From Acanthamoeba lenticulata (taxonomy: Eukaryota; Discosea; Longamoebia; Acanthamoebidae), in contig NAVB01001899.1 in the NCBI GenBank assembly GCA_002179805.1, positions 1 through 24,548 on the forward strand: a stretch of DNA of 24,548 bases. The letters run 5' to 3'. The stretch's first letter is position 1. Every line of letters begins with the position of its first letter. Under the pieces are notes generated by a model. The model had not been told where the DNA came from, did not search any database, and saw only the letters and a list, made by a program, of their open reading frames with translations. Positions 1 to 9,000 of the stretch are shown in pieces. Position numbers and translations under genes: made by a program.

Positions 1-1332
1 CTTTTATTTTTTTATTGATTATCTTACTATTCCGAACACTTGAAACAACCATAGATAAGGACAAAGAGAAGGACACCGAGGGCGAAGAGTTTTCGCACCA
101 CGAAGAAGTCCTGCGCCTGCGGCTACAGAGCATCAAGAAGGTAACTCCACGCACTCGACTCGCTCGCGTACCGCGAGGCCGTGAGTTGAGATGCTCACCA
201 CGGCATAACACGTGATGGGTGATTCATGCAGGAGGAAGCCGACTTGGAGGATCAATACAACAATCTGCTTCTGGACAAGAAGGTTCACCTGCGGGAGCTG
301 AAGCGGGTGAGCGACGAGGACAACTCGCGTTTCAGCTCGCACCCGATCCTGCACGACCGCTACCTGCTGCTCAACCTGCTGGGCAAGGGCGGGTTCAGCG
401 AGGTCTACAAGGGGTTTGACCTGCAGGAGTTCCGGTCGGTGGCGTGCAAGATCCACCAGCTCAACAGCACGTGGAGCGAGCATAAGAAGGCCAACTACAC
501 CAAGCACGCCGTGCGGGAGTACAACATCCACAAGGATCTGGTCCACCCGCGCGTCGTGCAGCTGTTTGACGTGTTCAAGATTGACAACAACTCGTTCTGC
601 ACGGTGCTTGAGTACTGCGAGGGCGGCGATCTCGATGCCTACCTCAAGACCCGCACGCGCTTGTCGGAGAAGGAGGCCAAGCTCATCATCACCCAGATTT
701 GCGACGGCCTCAAGTACCTCAACGAGCTCGCCCGCCCCGTCATTCACTATGACCTCAAGCCCGGCAACATCCTCTTCTCCAACGGCTTCGTCAAAATCAC
801 CGATTTTGGCCTCTCCAAGATCATGGAGGAGGATGGCACCTCGATGGAGCTCACCTCCCAGGGCGCCGGCACCTACTGGTTCCGTCTCCTTCTTGTTCTT
901 TCCTCTTCTTCTTCATCACAGTACTGATGGTCGTTGCTTCTTCATCACCACCATCAGGTATCTGCCGCCAGAGTGCTTCGAGATCGGGAAGGCCCCACCC
1001 AAGATCTCGTCCAAGGTCGATGTGTGGTCGGTCGGAGTCATATTCTACCAGCTCCTCTACGGCAAGAAGCCGTTTGGCAACAACTGCTCGCAGCAGAAGC
1101 TGCTGGTCGATCAGGTTTTTCCGTCCTCTTCATCGTTATGATTTTGTTGTCATCAGCTCACGCTCTCGTCTGGCGGCAGATTATCACGAAGGCGACGGAG
1201 GTGGAGTTCCCCGCCAAGCCGGTGCTGTCGGCCAAGGGCAAGGCCTTCATCAAGCGGTGCCTCACGCCCTACCAGGTGCATCGACCGGACGTGCTCACCA
1301 TTTGCGAGGACGCCTACTTGAAGGAGAAGTGA
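1..1332 (+). CDS. TLK: Tousled-like serine/threonine kinase, 3' part
   Basis: Nuclear Ser/Thr kinase of the Tousled family, which in animals and plants acts on chromatin assembly (Asf1) in S phase. Proposed exons are 55-140, 232-878, 958-1114 and 1180-1332, joined in phase. They give about 347 residues, with the N-terminal part outside the window. What is seen: a charged coiled-coil tail, then [13 protein letters not shown], which is TLK-specific. The kinase domain follows, with glycine loop [12 protein letters not shown]-binding lysine in VACKIHQL, catalytic loop [14 protein letters not shown], the activation segment [13 protein letters not shown] and [11 protein letters not shown]. The HYD (not HRD) catalytic loop and the GAGTYW-(Y)LPPECF segment are TLK hallmarks, so the assignment is firm. 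The exon 2/3 junction splits the Trp codon of TYW (donor at 879, acceptor ending 957). The stop is at 1330-1332. The first exon boundary (acceptor ending at 54) is the least certain. Confidence 0.93.
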
Positions 1333-1838
1333 GGATGCGAGAAAGGAAGACGATGGGCGCGTGCCGTGGTGGCCTGCGACGCCTTCTCCCTCTTCCTCCC
1401 TTGCCCCTTCTCTTCTGTTCGTTTACGTGATATTTATGTATAAAGAGAGTTTCCCCCAAGGCCTTCATCTCTCGTGTGTGTGTGTGTGTGTGTAACCAAG
1501 GCTTGTTGGAGTCATGTAGCCGAGGTCGGCGAAGCAGAAAGACCGCCTCACGACCCAAAAGCCTTTGGGTTCGGCTTTGTTTCCGTCTCGGTGGCCAAAG
1601 GATCGCAATAGTAGAGTTCGCAGCGCAAACTAATGTGCCCATGCCCACCGAGTAAAGTGATAAAATGAGAACAGCAGACAACAGCAAAGAATGCCGTCAT
1701 CGCCAAGTTCGGCCGAAGCAGAAAGCTTACAACGACTTTTCTGATGTTTTATCTTATTTTATTTTATTCCTTGGCCTTGAAAAAGAGAAACGCGTTCTCC
1801 CCAAGCGAAGACCAGAAGGTGCCAAGCACCAAGTTTTG
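1333..1838. other. Intergenic region between kinase and Rab genes
   Basis: About 500 bases with no supported gene. It holds the 3' flank of the kinase, a (GT)n run near 1473-1493, and an AT-rich stretch (about 1738-1772) shortly before the Rab start codon. An open frame reaches upstream of the Rab ATG from 1665, but its translation has no Rab-like content before 1839. No RNA gene was recognised. Confidence 0.6.
1473..1493. repeat. (GT)n microsatellite
   Basis: A run of about ten GT dinucleotides downstream of the kinase stop codon, in non-coding sequence. Confidence 0.9.
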
Positions 1839-2965
1839 ATGGACATCGATCATGAACCATTTGACTTTCTGGTCAAGCTAGTCATGGTTGGAGACAGCGC
1901 GGTAGGCAAGTCGAGCCTGCTCAGCCGGTGGGTCTACAACACCTTCTCCGACGACTTTGCCTCCACAATAGGCGTAGATTTCAAGCTCAAAAATCTCACT
2001 ACGGACGACGGCAAAGTTGTGCGCGTGCAAGTCTGGGTACTTCACCCCATCTTCTTTCCTGCGTGGTCCCAGTATTACTACTAACGTGCGGGTCGACTCG
2101 AGCAGGACACGGCGGGACAGGAGAGGTTCAGGTACGCTTCTGGTCAACACCCTTATGCATGCAGCACCTAGGGCTGAAGGAACAACTCCTTGCAGGACAA
2201 TCACACGGAGCTATTATCGAGGCGCGCACGGCATGCTACTCGTCTACGACTGCTCCAAGCGGTACGGCCGTTGTCCTCGCACGGGCTTGTTCCCTTTGCA
2301 GAGCTGTTTCCCCTCTCGTCTTGGGGCGTTAACCACATCATGTGGACGGGGGTTCTATTGTATCGAAACAGGAACACATTCAAGGCGCTGTGTCAGTGGA
2401 AGCAGGAGATTGAGGAGTCGGGCACGCGCCCCGACTGCCCGATCTATATCGTGTGTGTGTTGGCCCCCGACCTCACCTGTCCTTGCTGTGGTGAGTCTGC
2501 TGACCCTTTTGCTTCTCTATCCACATACACACATACCCAAGGCAACAAGATCGATGTCCCGCCGGGCGCGCGTGAGGTACCGCAGGAGGAGGCCATCCGG
2601 TGGTGCGAGGCCAACAGAGTTCGTGCTACCTTCTTCCCCTCTCTCCCTCCGCCGTCGCTTATGCTGCAGTCATTGTTGACCTCTCGTGCTCCGCCAGTAC
2701 ACGCACCACTGTGTGAGCGCACGGAGCAACATCGGTGTGGAGGACCTCTTCACGGGGCTGGCGCTTGAAGGGCTCGAGATCCTCAAGCAGGACACGTTGC
2801 AGCGACCACACCACCAGAATAGTGCGCCCCCCTCTCTGTGTGTTGCAGCGTCGCAAGGCCTCACTGCCTCTTAACCCCCCGATTTGTGTTGTGTGCTTGC
2901 CCAAAGCCTACCCGCCATTAAGCGGCAAGGAAGAGCAGCCCCGATCCTCGTCCTGTCAGTGCTGA
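1839..2965 (+). CDS. Rab-family small GTPase
   Basis: Membrane-traffic GTPase. Proposed exons: 1839-2036, 2106-2131, 2196-2261, 2372-2454, 2542-2618, 2698-2795 and 2923-2965, giving about 196 aa, a normal Rab length. Seen in order: P-loop GDSAVGKSS, Rab effector signature IGVDFK, switch II [22 protein letters not shown] (split over three exons, quoted only as the motif), NKID for guanine specificity, and CVSARS where most Rabs have an ETSAK-like motif. The switch II Gln is kept, so normal GTP hydrolysis is expected. With the proposed last splice the protein ends SSSCQC, a CXC geranylgeranylation motif that fits a membrane-anchored Rab. That last intron (2796-2922) is the weak point: its donor GTTGCA is poor. 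Reading straight through would end at 2874 without a prenylation site. The subfamily cannot be named. Start 1839 is chosen because the Rab core begins nine residues later. Confidence 0.88.
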
Positions 2966-3234
2966 GGCGCGTCCTCACGACGAGCCCTCCGCGTGCCAAC
3001 GCAAAGAGAAGGGGGGGGGACGAGGACAGCTGAAGCAACACAGAGGAGAGAAAGTAGGGAACGACTGTGCGGCCGTTCATCTCTCCTGCTTGTAGATACC
3101 TTATGTCTCATCGGCTTGATCCCCCCAAGACGCAAAATCACGTTTACAAAAAAGGCTCGCGTTCCCTCGAATCAAGGGAACGAATTTGCCCTTTTGCGCC
3201 AGGATGATGTACAAGTTTTTATCTTGTGACGGGT
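2966..3234. other. Convergent intergenic region, Rab / F-box genes
   Basis: About 270 bases between two genes that end facing each other. It contains a short G run near 3011-3019. I see no gene, hairpin or RNA here. Confidence 0.6.
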
Positions 3235-4628
3235 CTACAAGGCCCTCACCTCCGCTCCCATTCCCACATCGCTGATTCCACGCTCCCTGACATCGTCCTC
3301 GACAGCGCTTTCTCTTTCTTCGTCGCTGCCGCCATGGCCATCTTCTTCATCACTTACACTCGTCTCGTCTTCTTCCTCTTCAGCTTCGTCGCCCCTGTCA
3401 GGCAAAACGAGTTCGCGAATTCGCTTGGGTGTGAGGTTGGAGTGGAGCACGATGAGCATGTTGACCATTGCCTTGTCCCGTCCAAGCGCCGCTAGCGAGA
3501 GCGCGGCCTCTATCTTGCGCTCGCGCTCACGCTGGTCCGTCTCGTAGCAAAGCAGGTCAAAGGCCTGCCGCCGGTCGCGGTTGACCACCGCCATGAAGAA
3601 GGCTGGCCCAAGGTCGGCGCCGTGGGCAAGGAGAACGTTTACGCTTCGCCGGTGCCCGCGTGCCACGGCCTCGGCAAGCGGTCGTGCGAGTTCGTTGGGC
3701 GGCAACAGAGGGCGCTGGTGTGCAGCCGACAACGCTTCGGCCAAACTGGGCCTCGGGTCCGCGGTGTCGCGAGGCGGCATCAGCCCAGCCTGCTGCAGCT
3801 CGACCTTCCAGCTCTCCAGATGGTTGTGCAGCAGCAGCGGGGCACCGAGACGCGCGCTGTTCTCCACGAGTTCACGCCGGTAGGCCATGTGTTCCCCGTA
3901 AACGCGGCGCTTGAACTCGCCTTTCTCTGATTCTAAGCGTTGTCGGTAGGCCACATGCACGCCAACGAGCATCTTCAGCGCTGCTTCGCTGCGAGCCCGC
4001 CAGTCTGGGTGGCAAGTGAGGGAAGACGCAACGTCCTCGCTCCCGAAGTGTCGTTGGTGCTGATCGCGCCAAAGAAGTGGGTCTTCGGCGAGGCGTTTCC
4101 ATTCGTGGCTCACGCGAACGACGCGAGAGAGGAGGGTGAGGGGAGGCAGGAAAGAGAAGATGTGAAGCTGCAGCTCGGCAGGCAGAACAGAGAAGCCAAG
4201 ACCCTCTTGAGCTTTGATGGGCTCACCGCAGGCGGGTCGTCCTCGCTTGGACAAGCGGCCCAGAACTTCTTCAGTGTCCAGGGCCGCAGAGCGCTTTCGT
4301 TTGTGTTCTGGGGTAACGGGGGTCGGAAAGTGGAGGACAGTCACCTGCGAACAGACCGAAGTGAGGTTACATGTCGTGATGTGTGGCAGTGGTACGAGAC
4401 AGACAGCAAGCACACCTCGCCCTGGGCGGATAGAGCAGCAACGAGGTCGGAACTGTGAGTGCGGCCATGGGTGCTGATGTTCAAATGCAAGGCGTTCTTG
4501 TTGGGGCCTGAATGAAGCCGAATCGTCCATGGGCCGATGGAGAAACATCCGTGCGCGGCGCCTGCCACAGCGGCCTCCGGCAGTACCTCCTCTGCGCGAT
4601 GATGGCAGAGCTCGCGAGCTGGCAGCAT
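3235..4628 (-). CDS. F-box protein with ankyrin-like repeats and acidic tail
   Basis: Likely substrate-recruiting subunit of an SCF ubiquitin ligase. Two models exist. In the preferred one, exon 1 is 4628-4416 and exon 2 is 4344-3235, removing a 71-nt intron with acceptor tctgttcgcag, which gives about 440 aa. The alternative is an unspliced frame starting at 4548 (437 aa). Both share the main body. Seen: basic NLS-like KRKR and SKRGR, then an F-box (about residues 121-166 of the spliced model) with LPAELQLHIFSFL and W-R core, then a charged region. Next come ankyrin-like helices (PLAEAVARGHRRSVNVLLAHGA, shown here only by its pattern of AVARGH...LLAHGAD; then AALSLAALGRDKAMVNMLI), and a C-terminal tail very rich in Glu, Asp and Ser. 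Exon 2 alone is 1.1 kb with no intron, unlike its neighbours. The substrate is unknown. Confidence 0.8.
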
Positions 4629-5204
4629 GCTGTTACGTCTCCGGCGTTAGTTTTTCGTTTGAGTGTCCTCCACCCACACGACGCCTACTCTCCGGAGGCT
4701 GGTGTCGGCGGCTTTTCAACACGGTGTACCGTTTTCTTCGCCCAATGGGAAGGTCACGGGAACGTTACGCTGTCAAGGTTACACTGCGACACCATCAACT
4801 TATGAGCACATGTCAATTGGCCGCTCACGTGGCCCTGGGAACGTTCTCGTCCATCGGAAATGCCGTCGAAAAGAGCCAAGCTCATGTCCGGGAAAATTGA
4901 CCACTCATCGTTGCTGTGGCCCGATTTGCACACAAATTTTAAACTCCCATAAGGTGAAGGCTGGCGGGTGGGCACAAGAAGCTGGCGCGGACAAACACTC
5001 TTCGTGCCTGAAGAAGTTGAGTGTTCGCTTGTGGCATCTCACCACAGGATGGACAATTAGTCAAGGCCAGAGTGAGATTTGGGTTGGGCAAAGGTTGGGC
5101 AGTTCCGTCAAGGTACTGCCCGCAAGCCCAGCCCCGTACATCTTTACCAATCACAAACGAAAAAGATACCAGGCAGCTGAGATTGTTAAATGTATTGGTT
5201 TGTC
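4629..5204. other. Unassigned intergenic stretch upstream of the F-box gene
   Basis: About 575 bases, presumably the 5' flank of the minus-strand F-box gene and the 3' flank of NAA50. Open frames of 60-190 codons exist on both strands, but their translations show no domain, no consistent splice signals and no family resemblance. I recognise no tRNA or structured RNA. Confidence 0.5.
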
Positions 5205-5825
5205 TTACTGCTTGATTTGCTTTTGCACAACGTAGCAATCTCGTGGCTCAATCCTCTTGTAGTAATCCTTGAGCGTATCTACAATCTCGAAGCCGAACTT
5301 CTTGTAAAAGCTGATGGCTTCGTCATTGCTTGTCTGCACGTGCAAGTAGATATCGTCCACGTCTCTCTTGCGGGCCGTCTCAACTGCAAATTCGAGCAGC
5401 TTGCTGCCTGAAGAATTTCAAATCAAACAAAAAATTCGTGTGAGCAAGAGATTGGCCACAGTACACGCCATTGTCACTGGCGAATTAAGAAAAATGGACG
5501 TAGCAGCGGTAATCTAGGTGGGAACAGCACCTATGCTGAGCTTGCGATAGGGGGCGAGAACGCCCAGAGTCATAATGTAGAGACGCTTGCCGGAGCCTGA
5601 GGGCTTGTTTTCAACACGGCAACACACTCCACCCACAAGCACATCGTTGTAGAGTGCCAGTCGTGTGAGGGTGGGATCGTTGAGCAGGTCGCGGTAGAAG
5701 GTGTCATTATAAACAACCGGAAAGACGACTGTGTTCAACAATCGCAGCTGCCCGATGTTCTTCTCCGTAAGCTCCCCATACACAATGGGCTCCTCTCTCT
5801 TCTTATCCGACGCGGCAGACTGCAT
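5205..5825 (-). CDS. NAA50: N-alpha-acetyltransferase 50 (San), GNAT family
   Basis: Acetyl-CoA-dependent acetyltransferase. The family acetylates N-terminal Met-started peptides and supports sister-chromatid cohesion in animals. Exon 1 is 5825-5531 and exon 2 is 5407-5205, phase 1 across a 123-nt intron, giving 165 aa (human NAA50 is 169). Seen: substrate-pocket motif VFPVVYND (about residues 34-41), VGGVCCRVE, catalytic Tyr in RLYIMTLG (Y83), the acetyl-CoA loop, catalytic His in YLHVQ (H121), then FYKKFGFE and DYYKRIEP, all diagnostic of NAA50 rather than NAA10/20. Oddity: the acetyl-CoA motif reads RKLSIGS, so the first glycine of the usual RxxGxG/A is serine. The gene is divergent from POLE across 252 bp with E2F-like sites. 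Confidence 0.94.
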
Positions 5826-6077
5826 TGTCTTGGAGCAAAATCACAGCAATGCTGCGGGATGCGATCCAGGGTATTTATTTTTCCTTTTTTTCTTTCCTGG
5901 CCAGCTTTTCGGCCGTCATTTTGGCGCCAAAACAAGGCGCCAAACGCTGAGGAGAAAATCGGCAGCAGAAGGTTGTGACCACGAATTGCTCTGATCGGCG
6001 GCAGCCAAACATCCCTTCCACTGCACGATTCTTCCCTTTTGGAAGGGGAAGATTCATCGTGATTCAGCACCGCAGAA
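5826..6077. promoter_or_regulatory. Divergent promoter of NAA50 and POLE
   Basis: The only non-coding sequence between the two start codons, 252 bp, so it must carry the control elements of both genes. Its most distinct content is the pair of E2F-like sites at 5919-5944. A pyrimidine-rich T/C tract lies at about 5876-5896 on the NAA50 side. Transcription start sites cannot be placed from sequence alone. Confidence 0.75.
5919..5944. promoter_or_regulatory. Tandem E2F/DP-type binding sites
   Basis: 5919-5932 reads TTTTGGCGCCAAAA, a perfect 14-bp palindrome containing the consensus E2F core TTTGGCGC on both strands. Immediately after it, 5935-5944 reads AGGCGCCAAA, a second, half-degenerate copy. 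The sites sit about 94 bp upstream of the NAA50 ATG and about 134 bp upstream of the POLE ATG. E2F control of replication genes through this motif is established in animals and plants; use by this organism is inferred. Confidence 0.72.
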
Positions 6078-9000
6078 ATGAGTGACATGGATAGCGAAGA
6101 GGTCCTGTACTGGAAAAAGAAGCAGCAAGAGGAAGAAGAGCTTGCCGAGGAAGCGCGAGAAAGGTGTGGCTACTTGAATGCTTGCTTGCTTGTCAGTTGC
6201 TAATATGATTTTTTCCCATGCAGCCAAGAAGCTCGTTTTGGATTTGCGCGCATTGAGGGTGAAGCACGCACGGGATGGCTACTCAATATGCAACCGGTAC
6301 GGTTTTGCCTTGCTGACGGAAGGTGGTTTTGGCAAGTGCTAACGGGAGTGTAATTCTCCAGACCACTATGGAGGACAAGGAAACTGGCATCACAAAAATG
6401 GCCATTGATTATTACTTTCTGCAAGATGTACCGCCATACCCCTTTCTGGCTCTCCCGAGAACGCTACTTATTGACGTTTGTTGCTTTAGGATGGTTCTAC
6501 CTTCAAAGTGACCGTGCCTCACAGCCCTTACTTCTACCTCGATGTCAAGGTTCCTTGCTTGCTATGTGAGCACCATGTTTAACTGCATGCGTGGTCTCAC
6601 TGGCTCCTTGCAGGAGAAATTCATTCCCGAGGTGGAGGGCTTCCTCAAGCGCAAGTATGAAGGGGTACAAAACATTCAAGTGGTGGACAAGGAAGACCTG
6701 GAGATGGTATACCCACCCATCATGCGCAACGCAGGGATTTCATTGACGCGGCGCTCACTCTTTTCATGTGCTGCACAGCCCAATCACTTGAACGGACTCA
6801 GGAAACGATATCTCAAGATTAGCTTCCACACCGTCAAGGACCTGCTCGCCATGAGGAAGGACCTCGTAAAGATCATCGACGCCAACAGAAAGAAGAGGGG
6901 CCTTGCATCAGCTTATGATGGTGATCTCGGCATGTATGTACTGCCCGTCCAGCTCAACAACTCCCCATCGCTCCGATTGCTGCACATTCTCATCCCTTAA
7001 ATCATGTAGGCGCAGCGTCTACGGCGAAACTGGCGGAAAAGCTAAGCACGGATCGATCAAGGAACACATCATTGACATCAGGGAAGCCGACGTTCCCTAC
7101 TACATCCGCTGCGCCATCGACCATGGCATTCGTGTGGGTCTGTGGTATGACATCATCCCTGTTGAGGGAGGTACGACATTTTTTTTTTGCTTGTTTCATG
7201 CGACCATCAACCGCAAAGCGTCGGTCCTCACCACTCGACCCAGGGTTCGAATTGCACAAGAAGGACGATGAGCACCGACCTGAGCCGCGGATATGCGCCT
7301 TTGATATCGAGACCACAAAGCTGCCTCTCAAGTTTCCCGACGCAGAGTTTGATCGTGTGATGATGATCTCTTACATGCTCGATGGGCAGGGATATCTCAT
7401 CGTCAATCGGTACTCCACTGCTCCTACTTTCACCTTGTGGTGCGCACGTGCTCTAATTTCATACCAATAGAGAGATTATCACTGAGGACATTGAGGACTT
7501 CGAGTACACGCCCAAGCCGGAATACCCGGGTCCGTTCATCGTCTGGAACGAGCCCGACGAAGTGTCGCTCCTCAGGCGCTTCTTCGATCACATGAAGGAA
7601 GTCAAGCCCAACATCTACGTCACCTTCAACGGCGACTACTTCGATTGGCCGTTTGTCGACCGCCGAGCAGCAATACACGGTATCTCCATGTATGAGGAGA
7701 TCGGCATGTGCAACCGGTCCAAGGAGAAGGATGTACAGTTCAACTCTCCTCGCCTTCCTGCAACTGGTCACGCCTGGAAGCTGAACCTTAACGCCCGTTC
7801 CTCCATCAGGGCACCAACGCCGAGTACAGGTCTCGGTTCGCCTCACACATGGACGCCTTCAAGTGGGTGAAGCGAGATTCCTACTTGCCGCAGGGCAGCC
7901 AAGGCCTGAAGGCCGTCACGAAAGCCAAACTTGGCTACGATCCGCTCGAGTTGGATGCCGAGGACATGGTGCCTCTGGCGAGCCGTGACCCCAAGAAGTT
8001 GGTATGCTGAGATTGTTACAATAAGGACAGCTTCCCTCATGATCTCACATCTGCCAACCCAACGCCTCTCTACAGGCCTCGTACTCAGTGTCAGACGCCG
8101 TCTGTACCTACTATCTCTACATGCAATATGTGAACCCGTTCATCTTCTCGCTCTGCAACATCCTGCCTATGAATCCGGATGACGTGCTGCGTAAGGGCTC
8201 AGGCACTCTTTGCGAGACGCTGTTGATGGTAGAAGCCTTCGTCAAAAATATCATCTACCCCAACAAGCAGGTACTGGTCTTGCTCGTGTAGGTCCTCTCC
8301 GCTCATTTGCTCACTCGGTTCTGTCGGTCCCGTTGGGAGCAGGAGACCGACCCTTCCAAGACGTTCAAGGGCCACCTGCTCGAGTCAGAGACATACATCG
8401 GCGGCCATGTAGAGTGTCTTGAGAGCGGAGTCTTCCGGCGGGATCTGCCCATCAAGTTGCGCATCAACAAGCAGCACGTTCGCGACGTACGGCGTTCAAC
8501 CACCTTACTTCCCTTTGGGCGCAGGAATGGCTCATTTTTGGCCTTTATATGCAGCTCATCGACGACCTGGAGGCCGCCCTCGATATGGAGATTGAAGTCA
8601 ACGGCCTGAAGCGAGACGACGTCACCAACTTTGAGACTGTGCGCGATGACATCGCAGCCCAACTGGCGTCTCTACTCACTCTGGAGGAAGATGAAGATCG
8701 AATCAAGGAAAAGGAAGAGCTCGCGAAGAGGCGTGGTGAAGGAGCTGTTATGGCCAGTGCTGACGAGGATGAATGGCTTCACGTCCGGACCCCGCCGGTC
8801 ATTATGCATCTCGATGTAGCGGCCATGTACCCCAACATTATCCTCACCAATCGTCTTCAGCCATCGGCCGTCGTGACGCCCGCCACCTGTGCCGTGTGTG
8901 ACTTCAACCGGCCTGGCGCCACCTGCCAACGGAAGATGAACTGGACGTGGAAGGGCGAGTACATCCCGGCCACGCGTACAGAGTACGAGCTGGTCAAGTC

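Noticed and set aside
133..747. A 204-codon open frame on the minus strand across the kinase exons
   Set aside because: It is a shadow of a GC-rich coding exon: the plus strand encodes unmistakable kinase motifs, and the minus translation shows no domain.
6026..6055. Imperfect inverted repeat (GATTCTTCCC / GGGAAGATTC) upstream of POLE
   Set aside because: Ten-base arms with a mismatch in purine/pyrimidine-biased sequence; easily chance, with no known factor attached.
8525..8554. Ten extra residues ([10 protein letters not shown]) at the start of POLE exon 13
   Set aside because: Using the acceptor ending 8524 makes a 38-nt intron; the acceptor ending 8554 has a good pyrimidine tract, gives 68 nt and aligns better with other Pol epsilon proteins.
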